In this document: positions 10,401 to 21,118 of the stretch, piece by piece
How positions within the stretch are numbered: position 1 is the stretch's first letter
How the letters are laid out: the number at the start of each line of letters is the position of its first letter
Assembly: GCA_030760725.1 (NCBI GenBank)
Contig: JASWHV010000003.1
Location: forward strand, 111,322,153 to 111,386,152
Direction: 5' to 3'
Source of the DNA: Neostapfia colusana
Taxonomy: Eukaryota; Streptophyta; Magnoliopsida; Poales; Poaceae
DNA length: 64,000 nt
Notes under the pieces: generated by a model
The model's input: only the letters and a program-made list of their open reading frames with translations
Database searches by the model: none
Told to the model about the DNA's origin: nothing
Position numbers and translations under genes: made by a program

Positions 10401-11683
10401 TTGCGAAGTGAACTTGGGTGCCGTCAAGTCTAGCTCCTGTGAGTGCAGTATTATGTGCTCTACGCATTTATACGTCGGGAATTTGCGGTTTTCTTACCAG
10501 AAGGTGGTTCTGCACCGGCCGGAAGTGTTTTGCGAAATTCACCGGCGATGATCAGTCACTGGGTCTAGGCTTTGGGGTTGAGAAGTGTGGAGCCTGGGCG
10601 CGTCCAAAACCACTCCTTCTTGGTCGTGACAAGCCCTCAGCCGAGCTGTCCACGGGAGCACCTTTGCTCGGTTCTTCCCGGCCGCCGCGAAAAACGCCGT
10701 TTGCTCGGGTTGTGGTGGCTCAGCTCGACTGGAACTGGTGCGGGGAGGTCGTGGGATGTTTGGGAATTCTGGTTTGCTGGGCTGCCGATGCTTGCAAGCG
10801 AGCTGAGATCGCTCCCGAGCGATTTGGCGATGGCGGCGGCGCCTCTGTTCTCTAGCGGTGAGAGTGAGGGAAACGGGTTTCTCTCGGTGCTGTGGCTCGC
10901 CGAGGCATGGCTGAGAGTTAAGGCCCCCTACGAGGAGCTTGCCAGCGTGTACGATTCAGCAGGAGGTGTCGTCCGGCTCCCCCCCGCGGTGTCGCTCGGT
11001 GAGCTTTTCTCGGTGGAGTGCAACCTGATCACAATACTTAGGGGTTAAGCCAACTGAACCCTATGACATGTGGGACCCACTTGTTAGTGCTCCCCCACCT
11101 CTCTAAAGATCTCCAAAAACTTGGCAAGTGATGAATTCAAATGTTTGGAGCATCAAACTGAGCTACATTTGTATGGTTGGGCAAATTTCCCCCAAATTCA
11201 AATGTATATTTGAATTCTTTGCACATTTGGATTCTTTTTGGAAAAATGGGTAGCAAACCTTTTCAAAAATTACTGAAACTTTGCCTACCCACTAATTTGG
11301 ACCTAAGGAATCCAAATATGCACTTTGATTCTTGTGTTAGCTGCTGCAACCATGAGTTTGAATACAACAGTTTTGAATCACTATTATGTCCTCCCCTCAA
11401 ATGAATCTTGAGTTGGGCATTAGTTCAAATTCTGATTTTCAAACCCTCCCATTGCACTTGAGTACTTCAACTCAGTGGTCTTAATCCAACTAGGGTCCAA
11501 ACATGTGAATGACTCTAAGTTGGTTTTAGAATCACCTCTCATGTGTTATCACATGTGTGGAGAGTTTGAACCAACACCCTTTTGATGGAGGTTCCTTGCT
11601 CTTCACAATATATTAACAACAAAACTGTGGTGTTGTGAGGTGATAAAAAGTTTTTGCAAGTCCCTTTTTCTTAGGATTTTACA
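7500..11683 (-). repeat. 5' LTR of chromovirus F (4.18 kb)
   Basis: Read on the minus strand it starts TGTAAAATCC at 11683 and ends CCGCCACA at 7500. The same family in inverse orientation is LTR G (59250-63321): both share the AAGAAAAAGGGACTTGC block just inside the start and the GTGTGCTGTCGGGTGTCGCA block near the end. A GC-rich zone around 9840-10950 contains several apparent ORFs. They are not conserved as reading frames between F and G and are not called as genes. Confidence 0.88.
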
Positions 11684-13032
11684 GCCAGGCGCTCGTGACC
11701 GTAAGCTCGGCTATCATAATACTTTTAAGAACCCTGCAGAGTTTGTACCTCTTTACCCACAAGTTTGTAATTTCGTCATCCGTTGGCGACTGCAGAACCT
11801 CCATTATACCAGTACACAACCGTCGGTGTATGGTCAAGATATCACAAAATAGCCTTTACAAAGGGGATACTAGATGTATGGACTCACTAAGGTTTCACCG
11901 GCAGGCTAGAATCTCCAATTCTCCCACCCATGGGTCCCCTCTTGTGCCATGCAGTTCCCAGGGAAGTCCTCACTCGACTCCCATTCCCCGCGCCTTCCAC
12001 AGTCCATAACACTCTAGCAACTTACCTAATTACTCAGCTAAGCCACACCCATACTTGGCCTTGTGGCGGCACTGTTATCCTGGCATGTGCATGCATGAAC
12101 CGGTCCTTAGATCTACGGCAAGTAAACCACCATCTCATGCTACCTCATTCACAAATTCAGGCTTGCCTAGATCTCCCTCCGATCCATGTTCATTAACATC
12201 ATCAGTTTCTCATTATCATTACGAGTTCAGTTAGCTAGACACATCTATCTCGCTTCCCAATCCCATGGACTCAGCGAAGCATAAAAGTAAAAACCATACC
12301 TGACTCATAAACTTCCCTAGCGACAAGGGTGGTTTAACCAAAACTAGTAAACTCCTATAAAAAGGGTTTCCCATCATGTTTGACTCAGCACACACACCTT
12401 TTCGCAAAACAAAACAGTTTCACCCAAAACATAGGATCAATATGGTCAAGGAGCACTTGCCCTGTTCTTGCGGTTCCTGTTGTTCTTGGATCTCAAAACC
12501 TTGTTGTTGCAGCTCGTCGTAGACAGCTCCCTGAGCTTGTCCTGCTATGTAGGATCACGTGCATACAAGATTCACAGCAATCAATATCATGCACAAACCT
12601 TAAACTAGATGCGATGATGCATATGCATGCTATCCTATGATTAGTGTTATTAGATTGGTTTGTACTTGTTCTTGCATGGCTTGCATGGATTTTATGATGA
12701 ACAGAGGTGTTCAGATCAAAGGTGGACGTGGCGATGATCTTATCTTTAGATCAACCTGATCATCAAGTGATCTGTCCACGAGAAGGCTTCTGTTCGAAAG
12801 GAATCAAAGAACAGATGCAAAGAAAATGTAACAATGTCGTAAGGTGGTATTGGATACCTACCTTACGTTCTTCTCAGTCTCGAGGTCCTCCTCAGATCGT
12901 TGGGCTTTCCTCCGGCGATCTTCCTTGCTGCACTCCGGTGATGGTTTACTCGGCGGGTTGGGACTAGGGCTCTAAGTCGTCGGCTCAGGAGTTGGAAAAG
13001 AAGTTTGTGGTTTCGGCCAGAGGTTCTGGGTT

Positions 13033-13041
13033 CTATTTATA
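13033..13041 (-). promoter_or_regulatory. TATA box of LTR M
   Basis: TATAAATAG on the minus strand, about 970 bp from the LTR start and immediately downstream of the array in transcription order. Solo LTR L has TATAAAAA at 37907-37900, only about 400 bp from its start. The extra U3 length of M is largely the array. Confidence 0.65.
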
Positions 13042-13221
13042 ATCGGGAAGAGAAGAGTCCTAATCTGATTGTATCCCGAATAAGGGTCCTGTTCAAATTT
13101 GTCGTTGAATCTTACAACTTATCTTTAGTTGATTTGGTGCGGTATCATTGTGGAATTCAGGTCGGTTTCTGTTCCGGTATTTCTACGCATACAGAATCCA
13201 AAAACCGTTCCTAGAACTCGT

Positions 13222-13870
13222 TACCTCATCGGTGATGAGCTCCGGAGGCTCCACGTGTCCATCGGTTCCTGGTCTCTCCCTCTTCTCAGGGACGAGCTCC
13301 GGTTGTGCCGCGTGTCAAGTGAGAAAGACTCCCCTCTCCTTCGGAGGTGAGCTCCGCGTGCGCCACGTATCCTGGTGGTCTGGACCTCCTCTCTATTCGG
13401 AGGTGGCTCCGCGCATGCCACGTGTTAGTGCCGGTCTTTCCCTCTCTCCGGATGTAGCTCCGGGTGTGCCATGTATCCATTCCGGACCTCCCTTTTTCTT
13501 CAAAGATGGCTCCGAGGTAGACACGTGTCCAACAGTGTCGGACCTCCCGTAGGTTAGCTCTGGTGGCGACATGTGTTTAATAGAACCGGACCTCTCGGAT
13601 GTGAGCTCCGAGATCGACACGTATCACGTGCGACTGGTCCTCTGATTTCCGTGGTGACTAGCTCCGAAGGTGACATGTGTCCTGCGGAAAATGCCCTTGC
13701 TTCTTCCGCAGAGGCTAGCTCAGGGCAACACGTGTCCCACAGAGTCGGACCTCTCCCCTTTTGCGGAGATGAGCCCCGAGCCTGCCACGTAGCCAGTTTA
13801 GCGGCGGACCTCTCCCCACTTCGCAGGGATGAGCTCCGGACACGCCATGTGGCCAGCGGGCCGTGGAAGT
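13222..13870 (-). repeat. Degenerate 12-unit CACGTG-type array in U3 of LTR M
   Basis: Cores start at 13252, 13309, 13364, 13419, 13470, 13522, 13570, 13618, 13674, 13729, 13786 and 13846. Most are CACGTG, CATGTG or CACGTA and one is CGCGTG. Spacing is 48-60 bp with a mean near 54. Each unit also has GAGCTCCG-like and GGACCTC-like segments, as in the Tat-like LTR arrays (for example 2865-3150). The units are more diverged than in the Tat-like elements. ORFs across it are compositional artefacts. Confidence 0.85.
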
Positions 13871-14008
13871 TGTATTCGGCGCTCTCTGGAAACTGGATTT
13901 GGCTCTTATTGGCTATCTTTTCGGTATTTTCTCTGTTCCCACTTTTTTCAAAAATGTTTCTCTACATGAAATATGAATACATGCAGAAATCAGGGATGAG
14001 GGTGTCAC

Positions 14009-16918
14009 ACCCCGAGGCCACCACACGTCGCCGATGGTGTTCCGGCCACCGGCAGCCCGAGTACGACCCACCAACGTGTTCCCCAAACTCCCAAACACAC
14101 TGGCGGCGAGCCTCTGGCTTAGCGACGCCCAGAAACGCTGGTCCGGCGAGCCCTGGCGTCGGTCCGGTGAGGAAGCGGCGCGGGAAAGGTCAGGAGGAGG
14201 GAGAAGATCGGTGCGGCCCCACATGTCAGTGATTGGAGTTTTAAATTTCAGATCGGCTGTGGCTCTGGATCCCTTGTGGCTGCGCGCCAAAATGGTGTAG
14301 CCTGGTGTAGCTCGGATCTCAGTGGCTGAGGATTTAATACTTGGGCCCAAGTGATTTCCAATAGCAAAACAATTCTGGATTTTCCCACAACTTTGGAAAA
14401 TCATATCTTTGTGTAGGAACCTTCAAATCCAGTGATTCAAATTGGGTTGGATTAATATTGCAAAGGTTGATCCAAATATGAACCCCAATTTGTACGAAAG
14501 TCAATATTAAATTCTGGAAAATTCTTTGAATTTGTTCTGAAAAAGAATTATTGAGGGAGTTTGGTTCATCCAAAAATCCTCAAATTTTGCTAGAATATTA
14601 TTTAGGATATTATTGACCATCTTGCAAAGTTTCATCTCATTTGAAGATGATTTGAGTAGGAATTTGCTAAATACAAACTGCTTTGTTCAAAGGAGTCCAG
14701 AAACATTTTCAGAAAAAAGTTTCTAATTTGTAAAATCTATTTTAGGCAATTAATAGCTCCACAAACCATGATAAAATTCAGGAATGCTCTATGAGTTATA
14801 TTTGAAATTATAGTTCACTGGATTGGGCATGAGAATTTTTTCTTGAGGAACTACTCAAGTAAAAGGTCTGAATTTTGGATCAAAATACTTTCATGTGACC
14901 AGGAACTCACATGCAAATTATCAGCTCATGTTGAGCCTTAGAACTCCCTGTTCTTGTTCTCCATGCTTATGTATGTGGGAAAAATACATAAGAGCATTGT
15001 AGGAATTTTGGAGAACACAATATCTTTCCACATTAGCTGCCATTTGGCAAGCCAAATCTCTTGTTAGTATATAACATTCTGTAAAGGTTTTGAAACCATT
15101 GGAGTTCTTAATCTTCTGTTCCATTAAAATCTTTTCATCTCATCTTATTGTTCATTAGGAAACTTAGTTAGGGTATAACTAAAACCCTAGAGCAGCATTA
15201 GTTTTTCCTGATGATTCTTTGCACAACAGAGGCAACAAACCCATTCTTGGCATTTCCACACAGCCTCTGTTCTTAAGAAATCAAATCTTTAACTTTTTGA
15301 ATTGCATTGTAAAATTTGTGCATATTCATGTAGATAGGATTCACAACGAAGGGGATTCGAAGGAGCGACTCAATGAAGTGGATCAGACTCCGGAGGATCA
15401 AGGGATTGATCAGCAAGGAACAGCAACACTAACTGCTGATATATATTACGTCCCTGCAAAACAGGCAAGCTCCGGTCTGCATTTAACCGCTACTAAGTTT
15501 TTACTTTGTATACATTATGTCAGTTAGGAATGAATTGTGCATTAAGTCTAGATGTTTCATACTCCTCTTGCATGACCAGAAAACCTATGGAGTATTTTTG
15601 TTAGATGTCCTTCCACCGTGTAGAAATTGCCATGCTTAAGTAGGACTCGGTAGAAGTCGAGTGGTTGGACGCTACTCGCGAGTATAGGAAATCGGGAGCA
15701 CAGGGGATTGATTAATTAAGTTGTTAGTAAGTTGAAATGAGACAGGGCAGGGTGTAGGAGCAACAGGACATGGGGGCCTGGGTGCTTTAGACCTGTCCGT
15801 GTCGATTGAGTACCGATCCGTGTGCGGCCCATGCTGATCAAGTTTGAATGTACTGAAAGCATATCGGATATATTGGACCCGATAAACTGATGTAAAGTAA
15901 ACCTCCGGGCATCGAGGCATAGCACACCGATTTATAGGTGTATGTTGAGGGCAGCAAGGTGGAAATCTGTTAATGGGCATCGAGAGATGCTCCGTGTAGG
16001 GAACCTCCTGCTCATTTCGGTACGACCGCTTCGACGTTTGGGCTGTTGGGTGAAAGGTTGTCCTGGACGACATCGAGTGAGCGTGCTGTGCAGCTCCACG
16101 GGTGGGCGTGCGTGACGTGCTATTCGGGTATCCCTGCAGGTGTATATCGAGTCGATTTGCCGTCCCTCACGGTAATGAGTACCACTTGGTCACTGAGTCA
16201 TGACGTAGAGGTAACATGCACTGAGATAAGAATAAATCACAATTGGTTTGAAGTTGATACTAGTAATGGAATGTTATCTTTTATGAATAGGTTAGTGCAA
16301 ATTCGATTCATTTCCACCGTGAGGAAGTTGTATCGAGAGAAAGCATTTCTTGTGTGATTGTGGACTCCCGATGTGAGGTGCCCAAGGTTATGCTTAATTT
16401 TATGCTAATAATACCTGAAAGTAAGGATTCATATTTAGCCGAGTTCATATGCAATTTACTCTACTATGTTATGTCTTACCATCATGTAGAATTTCATGAC
16501 TAGGTTCGACGGTGAAGTCTTGCTGAGCGTTATGCTCACGGATACTATACGAGTTGTTTTGCAGGTAATAACACTACACGGATGAGTACGGTTCTCCGAT
16601 GAGACTTGGAGCTCTCCGAGTGGTAAACTCATGGAAACCCCTGCCGCTGCTATTGTGATCGTGTTGCTAGTGAGAAGGGTTCGCGGGCTGTACGTGTTCT
16701 CTATTTCTTAGCATAGATATGAGACGTTAGTTGTATTAGTATTCCACTGTAGCTTATTTTGAGAAGTATTTGTAAAATTAATAATTTGTAAGCTTCCGCT
16801 TGATTTATGTAATATGATGTTTTATTATGTGTGCTGTTGGGTGCCGCATCGCACGGCACCACCCAATGCGATTCCCGGGCGAGCGGCACGGCCCCGTGAT
16901 CCGGTCTGGGCTCTCACA
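14009..16918 (+). repeat. LTR I: chromovirus LTR truncated in U3
   Basis: A plus-oriented LTR of the same broad family as F, G, H, J and K. It shares the AGTGATTCAAATTGGGTTGG-type segment (about 14430) and the end block GTGTGCTGTTGGGTGCCGCA (about 16829), finishing CTCTCACA at 16918. By comparison with G, roughly the first 1.3 kb of U3 is missing; the break coincides with the insertion of LTR M. No primer site follows 16918, so this is a 3' or solo LTR. CCCCG (14009-14013) is the presumed duplication made by M. No gene is visible. Confidence 0.75.
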
Positions 16919-17006
16919 GTGATGGAAGACGTGTGGGACTCAAATATCAGCATAGAGGAAGAACAAAAGGGCATGGTCAAGGACAACGTGTTCGCTTTGA
17001 TGATGA
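16919..17006. other. 88-bp segment of unknown origin
   Basis: Short stretch between the end of LTR I and the start of the Copia 5' LTR. It does not resemble the right flank of the Copia, which is LTR K. A short plus-strand ORF enters from LTR I, but nothing identifies it. It may be the original target DNA of LTR I or a remnant of another element. Confidence 0.4.
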
Positions 17007-18720
17007 TGTGAGACCTATGTGTGCTGAATACATTGGCTTTGACGATAAAAGTTTTGAATACTACCAAAACACCTTTTTAACAAGGTCCGACTCTAGGTCC
17101 GAGCTCCTGCAAGGTCCGACGATAGGTCCGACGTAAGGTCCGACATGCTTTGTCTAGGTCTGACTTATTTTGGCTAGGTCCGACTTGTTTTTGCTAGATC
17201 CGATGCTAGGTCCGACTAGCTTTGGTAAGTTCCTTGCTAGGTCCGACTAAGCTTTAGTAAGCTCCGGTGCTAGGTCTGACTAGCTTTAGTAAGCTCCGGT
17301 TCAAGGTCCGGTTAGCTTTGGTAAGGTTCGGAGCTTGATTGCAATGGTTCTACTTTTAACTTGCAATGTTTCGAACTTGCTTTAATCTTATGGAAAGTTT
17401 GCTTAGTATTATTTTACTAAGTCTTTGGTGTGTTTTGGTGGTTATGGCTGATATCATTTTGCTATGGTTTACAACATGCTTATGTGAGGTGCTCACGTAA
17501 GATGTTGTAGTTTCGGAACTAACGAGAGTCAAGTCGAGGACTTGTGCTCGGAAGTATTGGTTGTTTATTCATGTGCAGGTGTTGCTTGAGTTCAAGACAT
17601 GGCTGGTGACGGGATCCTTTGAACTAGTCTTAGGGAGAAGATGAGGTTCAACAACCAAGTTCGGGAGGAATTATGGTTGAGTTGATCGGGAGGTTGCGCA
17701 GTATGTTTGAATCAAGAACAATGCATATGAACGTATCTTGGACATCGTTGGAAGATGTTTGCACATGTGTAAGGAGTGCATGGACGTGGCTGCATGGTTC
17801 CAAGGCGTGATGAAGAGATGTGGACGTAAAGAATTGGTCGGAAAGGTCCAACCGACTAGGTTATGGACTCAGGCTGCGGCTGAGTCGTGTTTGACTCAAA
17901 TATGGAAAGTTTTGAGTTGGTTATGATAGGATTTCGTGTGGGTCACGAATTTGAGTTGTTTTAGGAATGTTTGGGACGTTACTAAGGTATTTGGAAGTCT
18001 TAATATTGCTTCTATCTGCGTGTAGAAGAGTCTTGAGCAGTATTGGAAACTTACAGTTTGAATCCAAGTAGGAGTAGGAGTCCTAGTTTGAATTGGGTTG
18101 GCCTTAGGGCTGGTAATATAAGCAAGGGAGGCCAAGGCTCGTGGGTGCACGACTTTGGGGCTATTCCTCTTGTGTTTTGATAAATAAAATTCGTATTCTA
18201 AAGGAACTTTTGTGCCTTGTTCGTCTGACTTGTTTCAGACAAGTTTTTCTCGTTGAGTTTCTGTTCAGTACTACCTTGCATCGGTGGTTTTATCATAACT
18301 CGAGTTTTACAGATCCAATTGATGTAATTCTTTTTGGGTTGTCTTAACAACTTGATTATCTATCATCTGTGAAAATTTAACAGTCATTGAAATTGTGGTT
18401 TCTGATCTACACGAGTTTCTTTGCAGTATTCCTGAACTGTTTTTGTCGCGTAGGACAGATTGACCTTTGTTCGATCTTTCGATCGTAACTTGAGTTTCTC
18501 TCAACGGATTTTCATGATTCTTGTTGTGAAGTCTTCGTGACTTGATTCTCTACAATCTATACTAGTTTTGTCACAGTTGAACACGTTTATGTTAGTCGCA
18601 CACACGGTTTCTTTAACAGATCGGTTTTCTGCTGAGGTGTGTTTTGTTGCTTCCACTGAAAAGTTTTTATCGACCATTCACCCCCCTCTGGTAGCTTTAC
18701 ACATGTACTTCAATCCTACA
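17007..18720 (+). repeat. 5' LTR of the Copia element
   Basis: Begins TGTGAGACCTATG and ends AATCCTACA immediately before the primer site. U3 contains a tandem array (17085-17335). A TATA-like TATAAGC lies at 18117-18123 and an AATAAA signal at 18183-18188. The length (1,714 bp) is within 2 bp of the 3' LTR. Confidence 0.95.
17085..17335 (+). repeat. AGGTCCGAC tandem array in the Copia LTR
   Basis: About a dozen copies of AGGTCYGA-like words, grading into a roughly 30-bp unit that contains TAGCTTTGGTAAGCTCCGG. The matching array in the 3' LTR (25378-25625) has a different unit count and local indels. This suggests independent slippage after insertion. It lies in U3, where duplicated enhancer units are common. 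Confidence 0.8.
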
Positions 18721-18722
18721 AT

Positions 18723-18734
18723 TGGTATCAGAGC
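18723..18734 (+). other. tRNA-iMet primer binding site of the Copia element
   Basis: TGGTATCAGAGC, two bases after the LTR end. It primes minus-strand cDNA synthesis and confirms that 17007-18720 is the 5' LTR. Confidence 0.95.
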
Positions 18735-18781
18735 CAGGTTGCTCTAATCTTTATGATTTGCACGTGTTTTGACTAATCATC

Positions 18782-21118
18782 ATGGAGAAATACTCCGCCA
18801 AACCTTGTGTGTTTAGTGGTATAGATTTTCAGGTTTGGAAGGCACGCATGGAAGCTTTCATCCAGGCGCAAGGCTGTGCAATATGGCAAAAGGTGTACAA
18901 GCCTTACGATGTGCCTTCAAACGATCAAGTCACGGCTACAAACATGAGAGATGTCGACAACAACAACAAGACTCGGAACTTGATCATACAAGGACTAACT
19001 CAGAGCGACTTCGACCGTGTTGCACACCTCCGATCGGCGTACGATGTGTGGAGAGCACTTTTTGACTACCACGAAGGATCCAACACGATCAAGGAGGTAA
19101 GACAGGATATGTTCAAGAAAGAATACATGCGCTTTGAGATGCAACCCGGTGAGTCCATTGATGACCTATTTGCTCGCTTTAATAAAATTCTCAGCAACTT
19201 GCGTAGCGTCAATGTTAATTTTTTAGATGCTGAAAATGCTAGGCAATTACTAAGTGCATTAGACATGTCAATTTGGGAGATGAAAGTAACATCCATACGT
19301 GAATCCACTGCCATGAGTACTCTTACATTAGATGTGCTTTATTCTAAGCTAAAAACTCATGAAATTGACATTATATCACGTAAGAACCCAAATAAGACTA
19401 TTGCATTTATCTCACAACGTGATATGCCTAGCTCCGGCCAATCATCTAGCAGTACACTTGCTTTGTTGTCTTCACTAACCCTGGAACAGATTGAGGAGTT
19501 TCCAGATGAGGAGCTAGTACTTCTTTCTACTAGGTTCTCAAAAGCATTACAAAATGTGAGAACTAGAAGGAGAGGAAGCTCCGGACCTCAACGATGCTTT
19601 GAATGTGGTAAGACACGACACTTTCGTACAGATTGCCCTAACCTTTCAGGTCCTTCTAACCGTGATGAAAAGCAGAATAAAGTCAAGTCCTCTTTTGGCA
19701 ACACCAACAAGAAAAAGAAGGGTTTTACAGGACGCAAACTGATAAACAGTTTCATCACCGCACTTCAAGAACTTGGCTCGAGTGATGTAGACATTGGAAG
19801 TGATGAAGATGATCTGGCAAACTTTTGCTTCATGGCGGGCAAATCAAAATCAAGTATGGAGGATGCAGAACATAACAGTGACAACGAAGAGGTATGTCCT
19901 ACTTGCGAAGAAATGTGTGATGCTATTTCTCGTGCCACTATTATTGTTAAGAAAAAGGACAAAAAGCTTAGAGACAATGTTGTTAAAATTGAGTCACTAG
20001 AATCTGAAATTAATCGTTTAAAATCCTTGATTCCTAGTGATGATTCTTGTTCCTCATGTGATTTAATATATGAATGAATGTCCTCTCTAAGAAGTGCACA
20101 CACCTCCACACTTGATAAACTTGAACTTGAAATCGAAAAGAACAAAAAGCTTGCTGCACTTAATGATAAGAACTTGAAAGATGCTTGTTGTTCTACAATT
20201 GATTTGCATTGTTCTACTTGCGATGATCTTGATAAGAAACTACAAGATGCTATGAAAGAAATTTCTATATTGAACGATACTTTACGTTCTCATGAAGTTA
20301 AATATTGTTCCAATTGTAAATTAAAAGGAAAAACTTCATGTGAAAATTGTCTTGATCTATCAAATAAACTTGATAACATGCATAGGACATTATATCGGTT
20401 TTGTAATGGGAATAAGAACCTAAACTTGCTGCTGAATTCTTCCAAGTCTTGCAATGATAAAACTGGTTTAGGTTTTGATTCACATGCTCATGCTAAGGAA
20501 CATCCACCTAAAATTGTAAAATCATTAGGAAGTGGTTTGATTCAAACAGTTCCTAATAAAAAAGAAGTGGTTTTCAAATCTGCAGGAGTGTTGTCACATT
20601 CGGGTTCAAATAAGCATACTGCATGCTCATCTAGACATGAACACAAAGTTAAAATTCATTGTACCTATTGTTGTAGAGATGGTCATGTCATAGATTTTTG
20701 TTATAGACTAGCTAAACAACATAAAAAGGAAAGAATGCAAGCTAGATCTTATAACTCTCATGCAAAATTTGTTGCACATACTAAACCGAATGTCAGGAAC
20801 ATGCAACCTGCCATTATGAGTCAGAAATATTCAAAGTTTACCTCCGGAGCTTCAATTTTTGCCTCCGGAGCTTCAGTTTTTGCCTCCGGACCTTCTGTTT
20901 TTGCCTCCGGAGCTACTGATTTTCGTGCTACACAAGTAACACCTCATAGTTCAGTAGTTAAGAACAAAAAATCTGAAACTTTTACTCATAAACCTGCTGT
21001 TTTATCTCAGCTTTCGCATGTTATTCCTGCTGGACGTCGTGTGACTCAGTACTGGATTCCTAAATGCCTTTTAACTAACCCTAGTATTGAGTCATCGACG
21101 TATTGTGCTTCTATATAG
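18782..21118 (+). pseudogene. Copia Gag (two zinc knuckles), interrupted by in-frame TGA
   Basis: The start is the ATG at 18782 (MEKYSAKP), about 50 bp after the primer site. Residues 1-200 match the Copia Gag (UBN2-type) fold, including the FQVWKARMEAF start. A first knuckle, CFECGKTRHFRTDC, lies near 19594 and a second, CTYCCRDGHVIDFC, near 20660. Between them are acidic and lysine-rich coiled-coil stretches. A TGA at 20075-20077 divides the frame, which continues unchanged to a TAG at 21116-21118. Since the next codons lead directly into protease in the same frame, that TAG too looks like a mutation in a single polyprotein. A short SGASVFA-type repeat is encoded at 20840-20925. Confidence 0.88.

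Larger units (their letters stand above)
3855..11683 (-). mobile_element. Element F: 5' half of a chromovirus-type Ty3/Gypsy retrotransposon
   Basis: Minus-oriented element read from right to left: 5' LTR (11683 to 7500), tRNA-iMet primer site (7496-7485), a leader of about 2 kb, then gag-protease (5521 to 3855), where it is cut by the insertion of element A. The rest of pol and the 3' LTR should lie left of the window beyond A. It is inserted in LTR M; the presumed target duplication at its right end is GCCAG (11684-11688). The Gag type and the long LTR starting TGTAAAATCC fit the Tekay/Del group of grass chromoviruses. Confidence 0.85.
11684..14008 (-). repeat. LTR M: partial LTR of a different retrotransposon family
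   Basis: On the minus strand it starts TGTGACACCC at 14008. It resembles solo LTR L (34966-38311, starting TGTAACACCC) through U5; for example, CAGAGTTTGTACC and the adjoining CCTTTACAAAGG segment occur in both. U3 contains a CACGTG-type array (13222-13870) and a TATA box (13033-13041). The left end is missing because element F inserted at 11683/11684, so the rest should reappear beyond F outside the window. Only the LTR is seen, so the superfamily is not determined. Confidence 0.75.

Noticed and set aside
14003..16918. LTR I as a complete LTR starting TGTCACACCCC at 14003
   Set aside because: Relatives of I start TGTAAAATCC, TGTAAAAGCC or TGTCAAAGCC. The sequence at 14003 is better read as the TGTGACACCC end of LTR M, and about 1.3 kb of U3 is missing.
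16814..17011. Small plus-strand ORF crossing LTR I and the 88-bp segment
   Set aside because: It spans the boundary between an LTR end and unrelated sequence, with no homologous motif.
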